Shown: piece by piece, positions 1-20,555 of the stretch | Layout: each line of letters starts with the position of its first letter | How positions within the stretch are numbered: position 1 is the first letter of the stretch | DNA from: Metaphire vulgaris | Lineage: Eukaryota > Annelida > Clitellata > Crassiclitellata > Megascolecidae | Assembly (NCBI GenBank): GCA_018105865.1 | Contig: CM030852.1 | Location: 423,501 to 487,500, forward strand | Direction of reading: 5' to 3' | Length of the DNA stretch: 64,000 nucleotides | Notes under the pieces: model-generated | The model's input: only the letters and a program-made list of their open reading frames with translations | Databases searched by the model: none | Told to the model about the DNA's origin: nothing | Program-made: the position numbers and the translations under genes

Positions 1-1029
1 ATATATATATATATATATATAATTATAGATTTGATAGTGGGGGGTTGACAGAAATACCCTCAGATACAGTTTGAGACGTTTGAGAGTAGGTTAGGTTAGG
101 AGTAACCTGAAATACCCCCGAAATTGATAATGTTAGAAATACCCTGCTTTCTCCCATTCCCTCGCGTTAGACACTCCCTTCCCGGCCGCATTTAGCGCGG
201 CCTCCCTTGAATGGGGTCCGGGGTTTCTCCCCGGAAAAAATTTGAAATCGTAGATGCTCGTACGTGTGTTTTAGAGCATTTTGGACACAAAATCACAGGT
301 CTGGCATCAATAGATGTCTGTAATTTCTTATGCTCAAGTCAATTTCAAATTATTCTGCTTCAATTTGTGCGTGTTAAGTCGAAAATTACTTGTCTTTGGC
401 CCAACTAGTGTCAATCAAGATGCTACTGCTCCATCAAATCTTGAAATCTTGTTTTAAATCGGTAAATCTATTTAGTGTCACAACTCACAAGTGGAAAAGG
501 CGACAAAAAGTAGACAGCAGTTAACTAATTTGCCATCGGGCCACCCGTTAACCTCCTTGTCCAATTTACGCATTAGAGAATACCACAGGCAAAATTCTGA
601 ATGCCAAGCACGTTTGATCTACAAGAGATAGTGGCCTAATTTTTCAAAAAGCTTGATTAGCAGGTGCTCTTCATGTCTATGTCAAAAGTGCTAGCCATTC
701 AAACGTCTTCCAATACCATTCTCTGTAGTTTAAAAATGTCATTTAAAATGTCCAATTTACGCATTAGAGAATGCCACAGGCAAAATTCTGAATGCCAAGC
801 ACTTTTTATCTACAAAAGATAGTGCCCTAATTTTTGAAAAAACTTGATTAGCAGGTGCTCTTCACTTCTCTGTCAAAGTGCTCCTACTGCCAATCATTGT
901 CTGTAGTTTAAAAATAAGCCCGCAATGCTATCCTGTAGATATATACAGTTGAGAACGTTTGATATATAGACTAGTAGAACCGATCCTCAATCATCCCCTA
1001 CCCCCTCACCAAAAATTTCTCTGCAATTT

Positions 1030-1084
<55 letters not shown>

Positions 1085-1854
1085 CACTGTGTTCTTCATG
1101 TGAACTGCCTTTGAGATTCTATTCTCCTGGACTACTGCAACTCTTCAAACACCGGAAATTCAAGGCGGAATCTTAGCAGAAAAAGGGATTTCAAATCTTT
1201 CGTGTCAACAAAGAAAATGCTCTCCTTATTCCTAAGACAAATCGAAGGCTAATCGATTCTCACTCAATGCCCCCACTCCCGCCACCCCCACCCATCCCCC
1301 ATCCCCAACCACCACCAAATGATTCCGTGATTTAGCAGCTTCTGAAACCTGACCTTTGAGCACCAAAGGCCTTTCCCTCATAGAAAAAACTATTTCTCAA
1401 TGTACAGGGCCGTGGGTGGCAGAAAAGAACCCCCTCCATTAGAGACACTCACTAACCAGAAACAAGCAAATCTCTTCATCCGCCGAGAAGCTTCGTCGCT
1501 GTCATCGCCAGGGGCGTGACGATCTGCGGCCGAGAGGAGTGGGGGGAGGGGGGGTGCGTGGCCGGGATTTCCCGCCTCTGCGCCCCGACGATCGTCTGCA
1601 TTGGTCGGCGCAGCAGACGATAGGCAGCGCCTTACAGAGGGCACCTGCTCCGTCCAATGGCGCGAAGAGACATATAGCAGTCGACGGACGGCGCATCAGC
1701 CGACGACCAGTGGAGTCGACGACGACGACGACGACGGCAAAAACCAAGTCTAAAGGCAATTGGAAGACATCGCGAGACCGGCGGTCGCAGTTTCTGCAGA
1801 GTTCGGAGAAGAGTTGATCTTCGTCGCCGGAGAAGAGACTCGAGAGAGCGTCCC
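1..1854. other. Non-coding region upstream of the T-box gene
   Basis: No exon with conserved protein content is visible here. The stretch opens and continues with (AT)n runs (1-20 and 1032-1080). Bases 108-150 carry a copy of a dispersed repeat seen again at 14222-14286 and, inverted, at 35551-35618. Bases 560-917 are a tandem duplication. From about 1500 the composition becomes CpG-rich with GAC/CGA runs, as expected for the 5' end or promoter of the T-box gene that follows. No TATA box is assigned. Confidence 0.6.
560..917. repeat. Tandem duplication, two copies of a ~190-bp unit
   Basis: The segment starting TCCAATTTACGCATTAGAG at 560 is repeated from 751 with scattered substitutions and small indels. 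Both copies include the internal phrase GATTAGCAGGTGCTCTTCA and end in CTGTAGTTTAAAAAT. The second copy is slightly shorter. No coding content is seen. Confidence 0.85.
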
Positions 1855-11676
<9,822 letters not shown>

Positions 11677-11936
11677 CTCCGCCTCTTCTAGGTCACGTGA
11701 CAGTTTTTTTCTTCCAAAGAATCGAGTTAAATTTAAGCAACGTCTTTGTGGCAAAACTCGAGAAAAATTTACGATCAATCTTTTGTCGATCAGGAAACTG
11801 AATCGATCTCTTCGATTTCCCGCCAGAAACGCGTTCGATAGACAACAAACAGCGCGAAGCTTCTGTGAACTTCTATAGCGCCAATTGTAAAACTCTAAAG
11901 TATCAAGCCAAATGTAAAAAAGACTCAAAAGTAAAG

Positions 11937-11940
<4 letters not shown>

Positions 11941-12020
<80 letters not shown>
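11941..12020. repeat. (GA)n-(GT)n microsatellite
   Basis: A pure GA run passes directly into a pure GT run just 3' of the T-box stop codon, possibly inside its 3' UTR. Confidence 0.95.
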
Positions 12021-12024
<4 letters not shown>

Positions 12025-12344
12025 AACGTGACTTTGGAAATAGTCATTCATCTGTGTTCAATCGGATAAGATATAAACTATCAGAGATTGCTTTTCTATT
12101 TGTAAATGTGTCATTACATTAATTAACAGTCTCAGTTGGTTCTTTTTATGAAAAGTTCGACAAACACATTGTCTCAAAAGTAGTGTGGCTTTTCCATTTA
12201 ACACAAAAACAACAGAATCTAATCAGACCACAATGCTAGCCCACCCAAATATTAAACTCTAAATCCGCCTATATATGCTCCCAGCTATTTCATAAAACAT
12301 TTTAGCGCCAGGGTCTGTTCGAGAACGAGGGACATCAACCAAAT

Positions 12345-12347
<3 letters not shown>

Positions 12348-12425
<78 letters not shown>

Positions 12426-12463
12426 CTGTTGTTGTAGTTGTTGTTGTTGTTGTTGTTGTTGTG
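12348..12463. repeat. (GTA)n followed by (TTG)n microsatellite
   Basis: About 26 GTA units, then TTG/TTGTTG units. The run is read as poly-Leu, poly-Tyr or poly-Gln in false frames. Confidence 0.95.
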
Positions 12464-12656
12464 TGTTGGTCTGTGTATGGCTTTGCACTCTGTCTCTTCG
12501 TCCCCTCCTGAACCCTGTCTTGCACTGCACTTAATGACCGAGCGGCGGTCGCTGAGGACACTTCACTTATCCATCATCTCTGACCGTCATCACCACCTGT
12601 GTACGAGCAGGCGATGACGCAGGGGCACCTGGCCCCCGCCGTCCCCGCCCCCGCCC

Positions 12657-12689
<33 letters not shown>

Positions 12690-12876
12690 CCATGGTGGTC
12701 GCCTGGCCGATGAAAAATGTCACGTTCGATCGGGCCGTGGTTGCCCCGGCGAAGATCAACAACTTCGGACTCGTAGATTGTCTCCGGTTGGAAAGAGAAC
12801 CGGTCCGTTTGTAACTCGGTTAAGCTGCGGCTCCATTAGGAGATATGTTACGGGGATATATCCTCTAAGTATATAT

Positions 12877-13052
<176 letters not shown>

Positions 13053-13610
13053 CTATTATTTAGGTAATATTTTTAGTCGTCTCTTTAGAGTTTGTCCATA
13101 TTCGGCGTTTCGTTAACTTCCAGTGCAACAAATGGTTCCATGTTTTTTGCGTTGAATAGTGCTTGACTGGTCTCCATATTGTCTCGATGATATCTTCATA
13201 GCTAATCGTCTTTAATGTCAGTGACAAAACAAAGCGACGGACAAACAGACAGAGCTGTGAACCTAATGACATCCGCAGTTGAATCGATGAGATGCAGTCG
13301 ACCTGATCAGTCGAACTCCTTCCCATCCGCCGACGACCATCTTAAGCCCGTCGTTCCCATCTGCCATGCGCTTATCCGGTGACCGTCAGAAACTACCCCC
13401 TCATCCACGTGAACAGACCCACCCCCTCTCCCTAGAGAGTCTAACACCACACGGTTGTCCAAATCCTCGTATAAAGGGAGATAAATATTTGTAGACGTCG
13501 AATCTAAAACTGGACTTCATTGCAAAACAAACATCTGGCGCCATCTGGCGAATCGAGAAAAGCAATCGAGTATGATTATTTACGACGCTTTTCGAACCAC
13601 CACCCCCAGT

Positions 13611-13797
13611 CAGTGGCGGCTCTAGGATTTGGCAAGTGGGGGCCGTTCGGGCAGCAACCTCTAATCATGGGGGGCCAACCATTTGTTGTTTAATGCATGT
13701 AACATTAAGTATAGGGTCCCAACTGGGGATAGTGGGGGTGGGGCAGGCACTCAATAGGGGGGCACGGGCCCTCTGCCCACCGGTGGAGCCGCCACTG
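13611..13797. mobile_element. hAT-like MITE, family A (CAGTGGCGGCTC termini), copy 1
   Basis: This 187-bp element has ends CAGTGGCGGCTC and GAGCCGCCACTG. Its interior is the inverted homologue of the copy at 14338-14520 (shared phrases CCAACCATTTGTTGTTTAATG and AAGTATAGGGTCCCAACTGG). The flanks are CAGT-rich, so the target-site duplication is not clear here. Confidence 0.75.
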
Positions 13798-14337
13798 CAG
13801 TCAGTCCCGAGGTACGCGACTCAATTTTATGAAGGTTACATTTTTATAACAAGTCTCCGAGGGCCAGGCATCTTTTAAAATCAGTAAGCAGGTAGATTGA
13901 AAAATATTTCGCATTAGGTGAAGTTATTTATCGTTTCAGTATCTTCGCGGGCCATTTCGCACCCGTCGGCGGGCCAAATCTGGCCCGCGGGCCGCCATCT
14001 GAATACCCATGTCCATAGATAGATCGAACCGAGTAGAATTTTGCTGAACAAGTAACGGTGCCTCTCCCTCCCCGGTTCTAAGATTCTGGAACCTTGGCTT
14101 CAGGGATATTTTTACACCCTCTAACACCCCGCCCCCAAACATCCGCCTCCCCCAATTTGAGACCGACACCCCAACAGCCCCCAATTTCAGCTATTGGATT
14201 AACTTTTTCTGCTTGTCAGACGTTTTTTGGCAGGGACCCCAGAATTTACCGACACCCCAAATTGATAATCCTAGAAATAACCCTGCTTGGGTTCGCCATT
14301 TACTGCTTTAGACAGCACAAATATTGGGACAAGGCAG

Positions 14338-14520
14338 CAGTGGCGGCTCCACCGGGGGCCCGTGCCCCCCTATTGAGTGCCTGCCCCCCAGTGGCCCCTC
14401 CAGTTGGGACCCTATACTTAATGCTACATACATTAAACAACAAATGGTTGGCCCCCCATGATTAGAAGTTGCCACCCCAACGGCCCCCCCCCCACTTGCC
14501 AAATCCTAGAGCCGCCACTG
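14338..14520. mobile_element. hAT-like MITE, family A, copy 2
   Basis: This 183-bp element with CAGTGGCGGCTC and GAGCCGCCACTG ends is flanked by the perfect 8-bp duplication CAAGGCAG (14330-14337 and 14521-14528), typical of hAT insertion. It is non-coding, with GC-rich ends and an AT-rich middle. It lies in the opposite orientation to copy 1, 540 bp away. Confidence 0.85.
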
Positions 14521-14635
14521 CAAGGCAGTGTTTGATTTGATCGAAGTCCTCGGATACCCACCACTGAGCCGCCACTGGACGTCAAGGCAGTGTTTGATTT
14601 GATCGAAAATTAAGGTCCTCGGATACCCACCACTG
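14521..14635. repeat. Direct duplication of the flank of a MITE, with a copied MITE tip
   Basis: The sequence CAAGGCAGTGTTTGATTTGA through CGGATACCCACCACTG occurs at 14521-14566 and again at 14583-14635, the second copy with a few extra bases. Between them sits AGCCGCCACTG, the last 11 bp of the neighbouring MITE. The layout suggests copying or repair across the MITE-flank junction. Confidence 0.85.
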
Positions 14636-15867
14636 TTCTAGAACGACCCTCAGTGGACGTCAAACATTTTGGGACGAGGGTAGTCGCCCCCACCCCTCTA
14701 TGAAAAATCGATTGCGCCGTTAGATACAATGCAGTCCGTGTGGCGTAAATCTGTTGAAACTAAAATGGCGCAAAGTATCATCGAGTATTAACCGTTGATG
14801 ATCGACGCACAGCCTACAGGTGACTGTTGACACGCAACATTGACCGGGCATGTCCACCGGTGCCATGGCTGCGGCGCCAGCGATCCCCAGCGCGGCTGCT
14901 GAGGAGAGAGATGGACGCAGTAGAGCGAGTCATAACCAGACACGAACCGTGGAGAGGGGAAGGAGGAAGGGAAAGGGAGCGTGGTCACAGGTGATTGGGC
15001 GAGAGGTAGGCAGGTGCCGGTGACGTCGTTTATAAACGATCTCCCGTTTGGCGGAAAGAAGGCGTCGACGCAAAGGGGAAAAGGCCGAGACCTGGCCCCG
15101 ATCGAGAGGCTCCGACGGCGCCGGGTATTTTCCATGTTTCAGCGAATTAAGAGCATCTGTTCGACTCTTTAGGGTCAGTTTCAGTTCTTACTGTCGGAGT
15201 TCGAATGTCGTGAATTGCGCTCCTACACAGGTGGGGTGGAGTGGACGATACAATTAGAGCAGTGTTTATTCTAGCCACCTTGACATTGGGGTGGGGGAGT
15301 TTTACATGTTTCGGGGGATATGGTTTGTCTGTCAAAAAACCTTGACGCAACATATATAAATTTTTGGGAGGGAATTTTCAAACTTGGGAGGATCCCCCCC
15401 AAACAGGCCTAGAATAAACACTGAAATTAGAGGCAATTTTAGGAATATCATTTCCAAATGGTTTTGATAAGAATCATTGTCGCTTACAGGCAATACCTGT
15501 TTAGAGTAATTTGCCTGACGTAAGGTGTGTGTCTCTAGAGGTGTTACCACGCATGGTCTTCAGGTTGTTGCCTTCATTAAATTACACTAAGGTTACTGAA
15601 ACACAGCACTATATAAATTGAGGATTTAGCTGCTGTACAAAGTGCTGCTTTTAAATTGAGAATTCTTTCACTGCCAGCACTCTATAGAGCATTCACTTCA
15701 TTTTCTTTGCTGTCACACTTTCTGTGGAATTGTACCAGTATCAGATTTGCCTAATGGGGGGGGGGGGGGATTGCTACACTCCCTCCCGGGACAATTGGAA
15801 AAGTAAAATGTCGGTTTGAACTAATCCACGTTGGTGGTTGCAAGTCTTGGCCGGGTGCACAATTCAA

Positions 15868-15909
<42 letters not shown>

Positions 15910-17215
15910 CGTCTACGTTATCCAAGCGCAAAATCCAGTTTATTTTTGCCACAGAATGGAACTTTGTGATCATCTGATCTGAAAGTACTCAAGGCTTTAA
16001 ATGCATTTGAAAATTAAAGTCTTACCTACTTTTAGATCAGATGCGTAACATCTGCAATCCAGGATAGCATCAACAACACATACACACACACATCCATCCA
16101 TCGGAAGGCACATCATCAACCATTCCAGATACTTTGGATTCGTAAACATCCTAAAAACCCTGACTATAAATGGGTAGGGAAGGGGAGGGGGGTCTGTGAA
16201 GAAAAGTCTGCTCGTATGACAATGAAGACTTATCTAAAAATACACAAATACAAATATTTCTCAAATGTATACGATGTGTTTCTTGAATAAAAATAAACAA
16301 AGAAATCCATAACAGAACTAAAAGCACTAAGAGGCTAAATAGGCCTCACAACCTTTAGCTCAACCCATCAACAATTGAGCAAATTTCATTATCTTATACA
16401 ATGCAAACACCATTACCAATGACAATGTTTCTCTAAACTAAAAAAAAAGCTCTAAATAATTCAAATGCCTTTTAAGAATCAGAGCCAGACAATGTGCATT
16501 GCTTAAAAGAGTTGAAAGCCTATAGTCATCATCATCATCATCATCATCATCATCACTTTCTGCGTGCTTGGTGGCAATAGTTAGCCTATAGTAAACTGTT
16601 ACGAAAAACTTGATTTGAAAACTGCATCTTGCCTCCAAGTTTACTCAACGAAAAACATTATCTCACTAGACCTTATAAAGAAAACTGGACACCAAATAGT
16701 ATCGTCCGATAATCCAAGGCACATAATTTTATACAAACAATAGTAAAACATTAAACCAAATGTGCTGCATAAATCATTTCAAGATGTAAAATGTTGGATA
16801 ACCTTGACAAGACCCTCATTACTTTATTTATCAAAGACATTAAATGATATGTGGAATCAAAAGGCACAAATTCCACAATTAGTTGGTCAAAATACAGTTC
16901 AACTTTTAAGAGACAGTTGTTTAATTGCTGAGACAATGATTGATACAATTGGACACTTACTCTAACCTCATAATACAAAACTATATCGAAAAATAGTGGA
17001 AACATAAGCAGTTGATATGGATCTATTTAGAATTTAGGCCTATCCACACAACCAAAATCTTAATCACATTTAAATCAAATCTGTAATCAACACCAAATTA
17101 AAAGATTCTACTAATCACAGTCTCTCAAGATGAGAAACCCAAAAGAAATTCACCCAATGCTTCAATGTCTCTCGCTTAAACTGCAACCGCGTGAAATTCT
17201 CAAAGCAGTGGATCT

Positions 17216-20200
17216 TTAATATTTATGATCTTTGACAAAGAGAGACTCGCCGCCTGCTGAACTGGCCGGTCCCCCGTGGTACAAGCCCTGGCACGCCAGG
17301 CCATTAACCTGAAACAAACAATATGGCAGCTATCTTCACTGTGTTACCACAATATTTTCTAAATCAACAGATCTAAAAACAGCTCAACTAAACATCAATG
17401 TCTTGCAATCTGCAACATCTCGGCCATCATTCTTCATAATTGAATTCCCAGCGTGGACTGTCTTGGGAAATTGCTCACTGAGAAGGATGTTTGAGGAAGA
17501 TACAAATGCACACCCAAAAAACTGAAATATAAAGCATCAAAATGATGAGGCAAATAAAAGATTATCAGATACAAAAACAACAGGAAAAAATACCAAAAAA
17601 ACTATGTGAATATGCGCAGAAGCAAATGCGTAAGCGTACCTTGGCTCTCTTCAGAAACTCCTCCTGTGCGGCCTTGACGTTGTCTGCCTGTCCCTTCCAA
17701 CTTTTGAGGACGGAGGCCTGCAGCGCGCGACCAAACTGAAGCTCAAGGCCCAGGGCTTGACGCCTGACACCTGGTTGATAGCATTCAGGTTTACGGTCGC
17801 CTCCTCCTCAGACTGCCCACCGGAAAGGAACGTGATTCCTGTATCACAAAAACATAAAGTATAAATTCAAAAAAACCCCTAAAAGAATGGTTTGAAAACT
17901 TTGATGCTGCCGTGACATTACAAGAGCACATGAAGGTATGTCGAGTGAAGCTGCTCTTGAAGAGGACTCGCCTGGTACTGCAGCGGGAACCGTGCGCCTT
18001 AGCGCCGTCACCGTGGCAACGGCAATTTGTTCTGGAGTGTATTTCTTGGTGCAGCTCTGTCCCGGAGTCACCATGTTTGGCTTCAGAAGAGTTCCCTCGA
18101 GAAAGATGTGATGGTCCGACAATGCTTTGTACACAAAAGACAAGACCTAAAAGAAAAAGCAGAACATGAGGATAGCACAGACAGAAGGAAATACTGCAGT
18201 GCGTGCTTTATGCTAAAACAATTATTTAACAGTCTAAAGTGTATTAAGTCTTAACTGGATTCCAATTTTTGAAATTTCAGTTTCTCCACTATTAACTAAA
18301 AATGTTTACAGCAATCCCAGTTCCATTTGAAATACCATGCACACCTTAATCCACACTTCATCTAGAAATACTCAAGAAAGACAGAGCAGAGATCTCCATA
18401 GAAACTCTTCCAATATCCACGGTAAGAACTCTAAACCACCACAAGGCCATTGGAAACGATAAATTCATAAAGGAAGTGAGTGAGGCAATGGGCTATAATG
18501 GTAGACCCACCTGTTCAGTGACCTTCTGGGCAGTTTCAAGGTCATGATCTCCATCTGGAAGCACTTCCGGTTCCACGATCGGAACAAGGCCGTTCTACAG
18601 AAATACGGCGTACAGGTTAAGCAACTGATTTATTGCAACATAACCAGGTCGAAAGTTAAACACCATTTTCACCAAAAAACAGAAGCAAAGAAACCATAAA
18701 TTCAACATCAAAACCAAAAAATGCAGAAAAAACTTTAAACAATTTTTTAAACACAAGCATTCAACGGCCATAAAGCGAAAATAACACATTAAAAATGAGC
18801 TGAAAACACATCCGTCTCTTTTACTAATGATACTAAGACCAAATATCCTTTGAGAATGGAGCATTTTCTAACCTGCTGACAAATCATGGCATATCGTGCC
18901 AACACATTGGCGTTTTCCAGCATGGCAAGGTACGAGGGCGTATGGGCACCGATCTTAAGGACACAGCGCCATTTAGCAAAGCCACAGCCCTGCTTCTTGT
19001 ACTCGGCGCATCTGTCCGCCAGACCGTCCAAGCCTAGCAGTAAGTAACCACAACAGATATTTAGAACAATAAATTCAAGTATTTCAAAGGATTTCTCATG
19101 ACTAGACATAAATACTTATATCATTAAAAGATAACTTAAAGTGCATTGTTGACGACTGTTTTCGCTCACCACCATCCTACGTGTAAAAGCCTTTTCAATG
19201 ATATCACTGCTATAGGGTACTTCTCATTAGCAAAGCATTAGCAGGCTCTGAAGTGGACTGCAGTAGACATAACAAGAGCAACTGGAGATCATAAATGCTG
19301 TGACACCATGTGCGTCTGACTGTAAAGAAGACTGAATAAGATCCTTATAAAATTCTTCAATAAACTGTATGAAGAGTCCTCAAAGCCTTTCCTCGACACT
19401 AAGAATAACCGATGATTGATTCATCATAACTGACCGCTAAACGCTGGTAATAGAAAAATAACAAAAATGGTTTTTTGGACAAAGATCCAATTTTCAAAAT
19501 ACAGAGACAAAGTTATTTCTCTGTAGGAGACAGTAAATGCAAAGCAGAAGAGGAACAAGAACAGAAGAGAACTTGGTCATCCACCCTGAGTTGTGCTCTC
19601 ATCCAGTGTTCCGGCCAGATCGACGGTTCCCTTATCCACCTTGATTCCCGGGATAATCCCGTTGTCCTTGAGAACCTTTACGAATGGAGCGCCATCGTCT
19701 GCGTTCTGGTAAAGTGTCTCATGAAACAGAATAACGCCGCTGATCGCCTCCGACATCGGCTTGCCCGAAGTAAACAGCAGCTGGCGATAGGCTCGCCGGT
19801 TTGGCTCGGTGTTTTCCACCTGGATCTTATCCAGTCTCTTTCCAATTGTTCCTGAAAGCAGATGGAAAAAGTTTTCCACTACAAGTGAGGAAGCAATTAC
19901 TGTAAGATTGAGTGGCATAGTGGCAATAATTTATGACATAAGATTCGAAAGTTGTAGATTCAAATCCGACAAGAGCCACCAAGGAATAGCTAATAACCTG
20001 CAATTGTCCATTGGCCAAAGATTAATGTCCATTCGATTAAAATTAAAAATTCTTTTGCTGCCGGTGTATTATGCTATTAGTGCAGCCTATTTCAGTCTCT
20101 TGACTCACAAATAACAGCAGCAATATTAATAATGGCCATAGTGGCTATGCTCTTTGAACAACATTGATCAATAACTGCGCACAGGGGCGACGCTAGGGTG

Positions 20201-20555
20201 GGTGGGTCTGCGGGTCCGGACCCACCCAGCCTCGGGCAGGGGCACCCGAGCAAATCATGGAAATCCGCAGAGAAATTTTGATGAGGGGGGGCAGGGGGAG
20301 TGGTAGTCTGAGCCGGATCCTGGTTGTGTAGATTGCATTAGACCCACCCAGCCAACAAAACCCAGCGCCGCCCCTGACTGTGCAGGAAGCAATGAATGAT
20401 CATGCAGCAGTTGAAAGAAAGTGAAGTGAATTCAAACTCTGACCTGTGCTTTCATCAGCCGCTAAGATGCCCTTTCCTTTTGCCACGATGGCAAGAGCAA
20501 TCTGGCGCAGTTCATCTTCCTTCTCTTTGGTCAAGTACAGAGGGAACCGAGACAT
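17216..20555 (-). CDS. Aldo: Fructose-bisphosphate aldolase, class I (seven coding exons)
   Basis: Cytosolic glycolytic enzyme that reversibly splits fructose 1,6-bisphosphate into dihydroxyacetone phosphate and glyceraldehyde 3-phosphate. Exons in transcription order: 20555-20444, 19851-19585, 19033-18873, 18594-18511, 18146-17972, 17838-17640, 17308-17216. Recognisable blocks are [69 protein letters not shown] (with the Schiff-base lysine), [11 protein letters not shown] and a C-terminal Lys-Tyr, the tyrosine being needed for full activity in the family. Exon lengths of 161, 84, 175 and 199 nt match the vertebrate gene (161, 84, 175, 200). Exon 6 is one base short: the frame breaks at the AAA run 17733-17735, within the expected SFSxGRALQ block. 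Restoring it gives 363 aa, the family length. Intron 5 starts with GC, not GT. The start is the first ATG, giving [13 protein letters not shown]. The frame break is probably an assembly error. Confidence 0.96.
19909..20030 (+). mobile_element. Possible tRNA-derived SINE in aldolase intron 1
   Basis: TGGCATAGTGGCAAT resembles an RNA polymerase III A box, and GATTCAAATCC about 40 bp later resembles a B box, at the spacing of a tRNA head. No cloverleaf folds convincingly, so this is a retroposon head and not a tRNA gene. The 3' limit is a guess. Confidence 0.45.
20182..20376. mobile_element. hAT-like MITE, family C (CAGGGGCGACGC termini)
   Basis: This 195-bp element in aldolase intron 1 has ends CAGGGGCGACGCT and AGCGCCGCCCCTG, with an interior rich in GGACCCACCCAGC phrases. 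The flanks are ACTGCGCA and ACTGTGCA, a 7-of-8 match, consistent with an 8-bp target-site duplication. It is non-coding. Confidence 0.75.

Noticed and set aside
18360..18490. Possible reverse-transcriptase fragment in aldolase intron 4
   Set aside because: A stretch like [17 protein letters not shown] loosely recalls LINE reverse transcriptase, but the match is too short to call.
17216..20555. Processed or decayed aldolase pseudogene
   Set aside because: It retains all introns, conserved exon lengths and every motif; a single homopolymer indel is not enough evidence.
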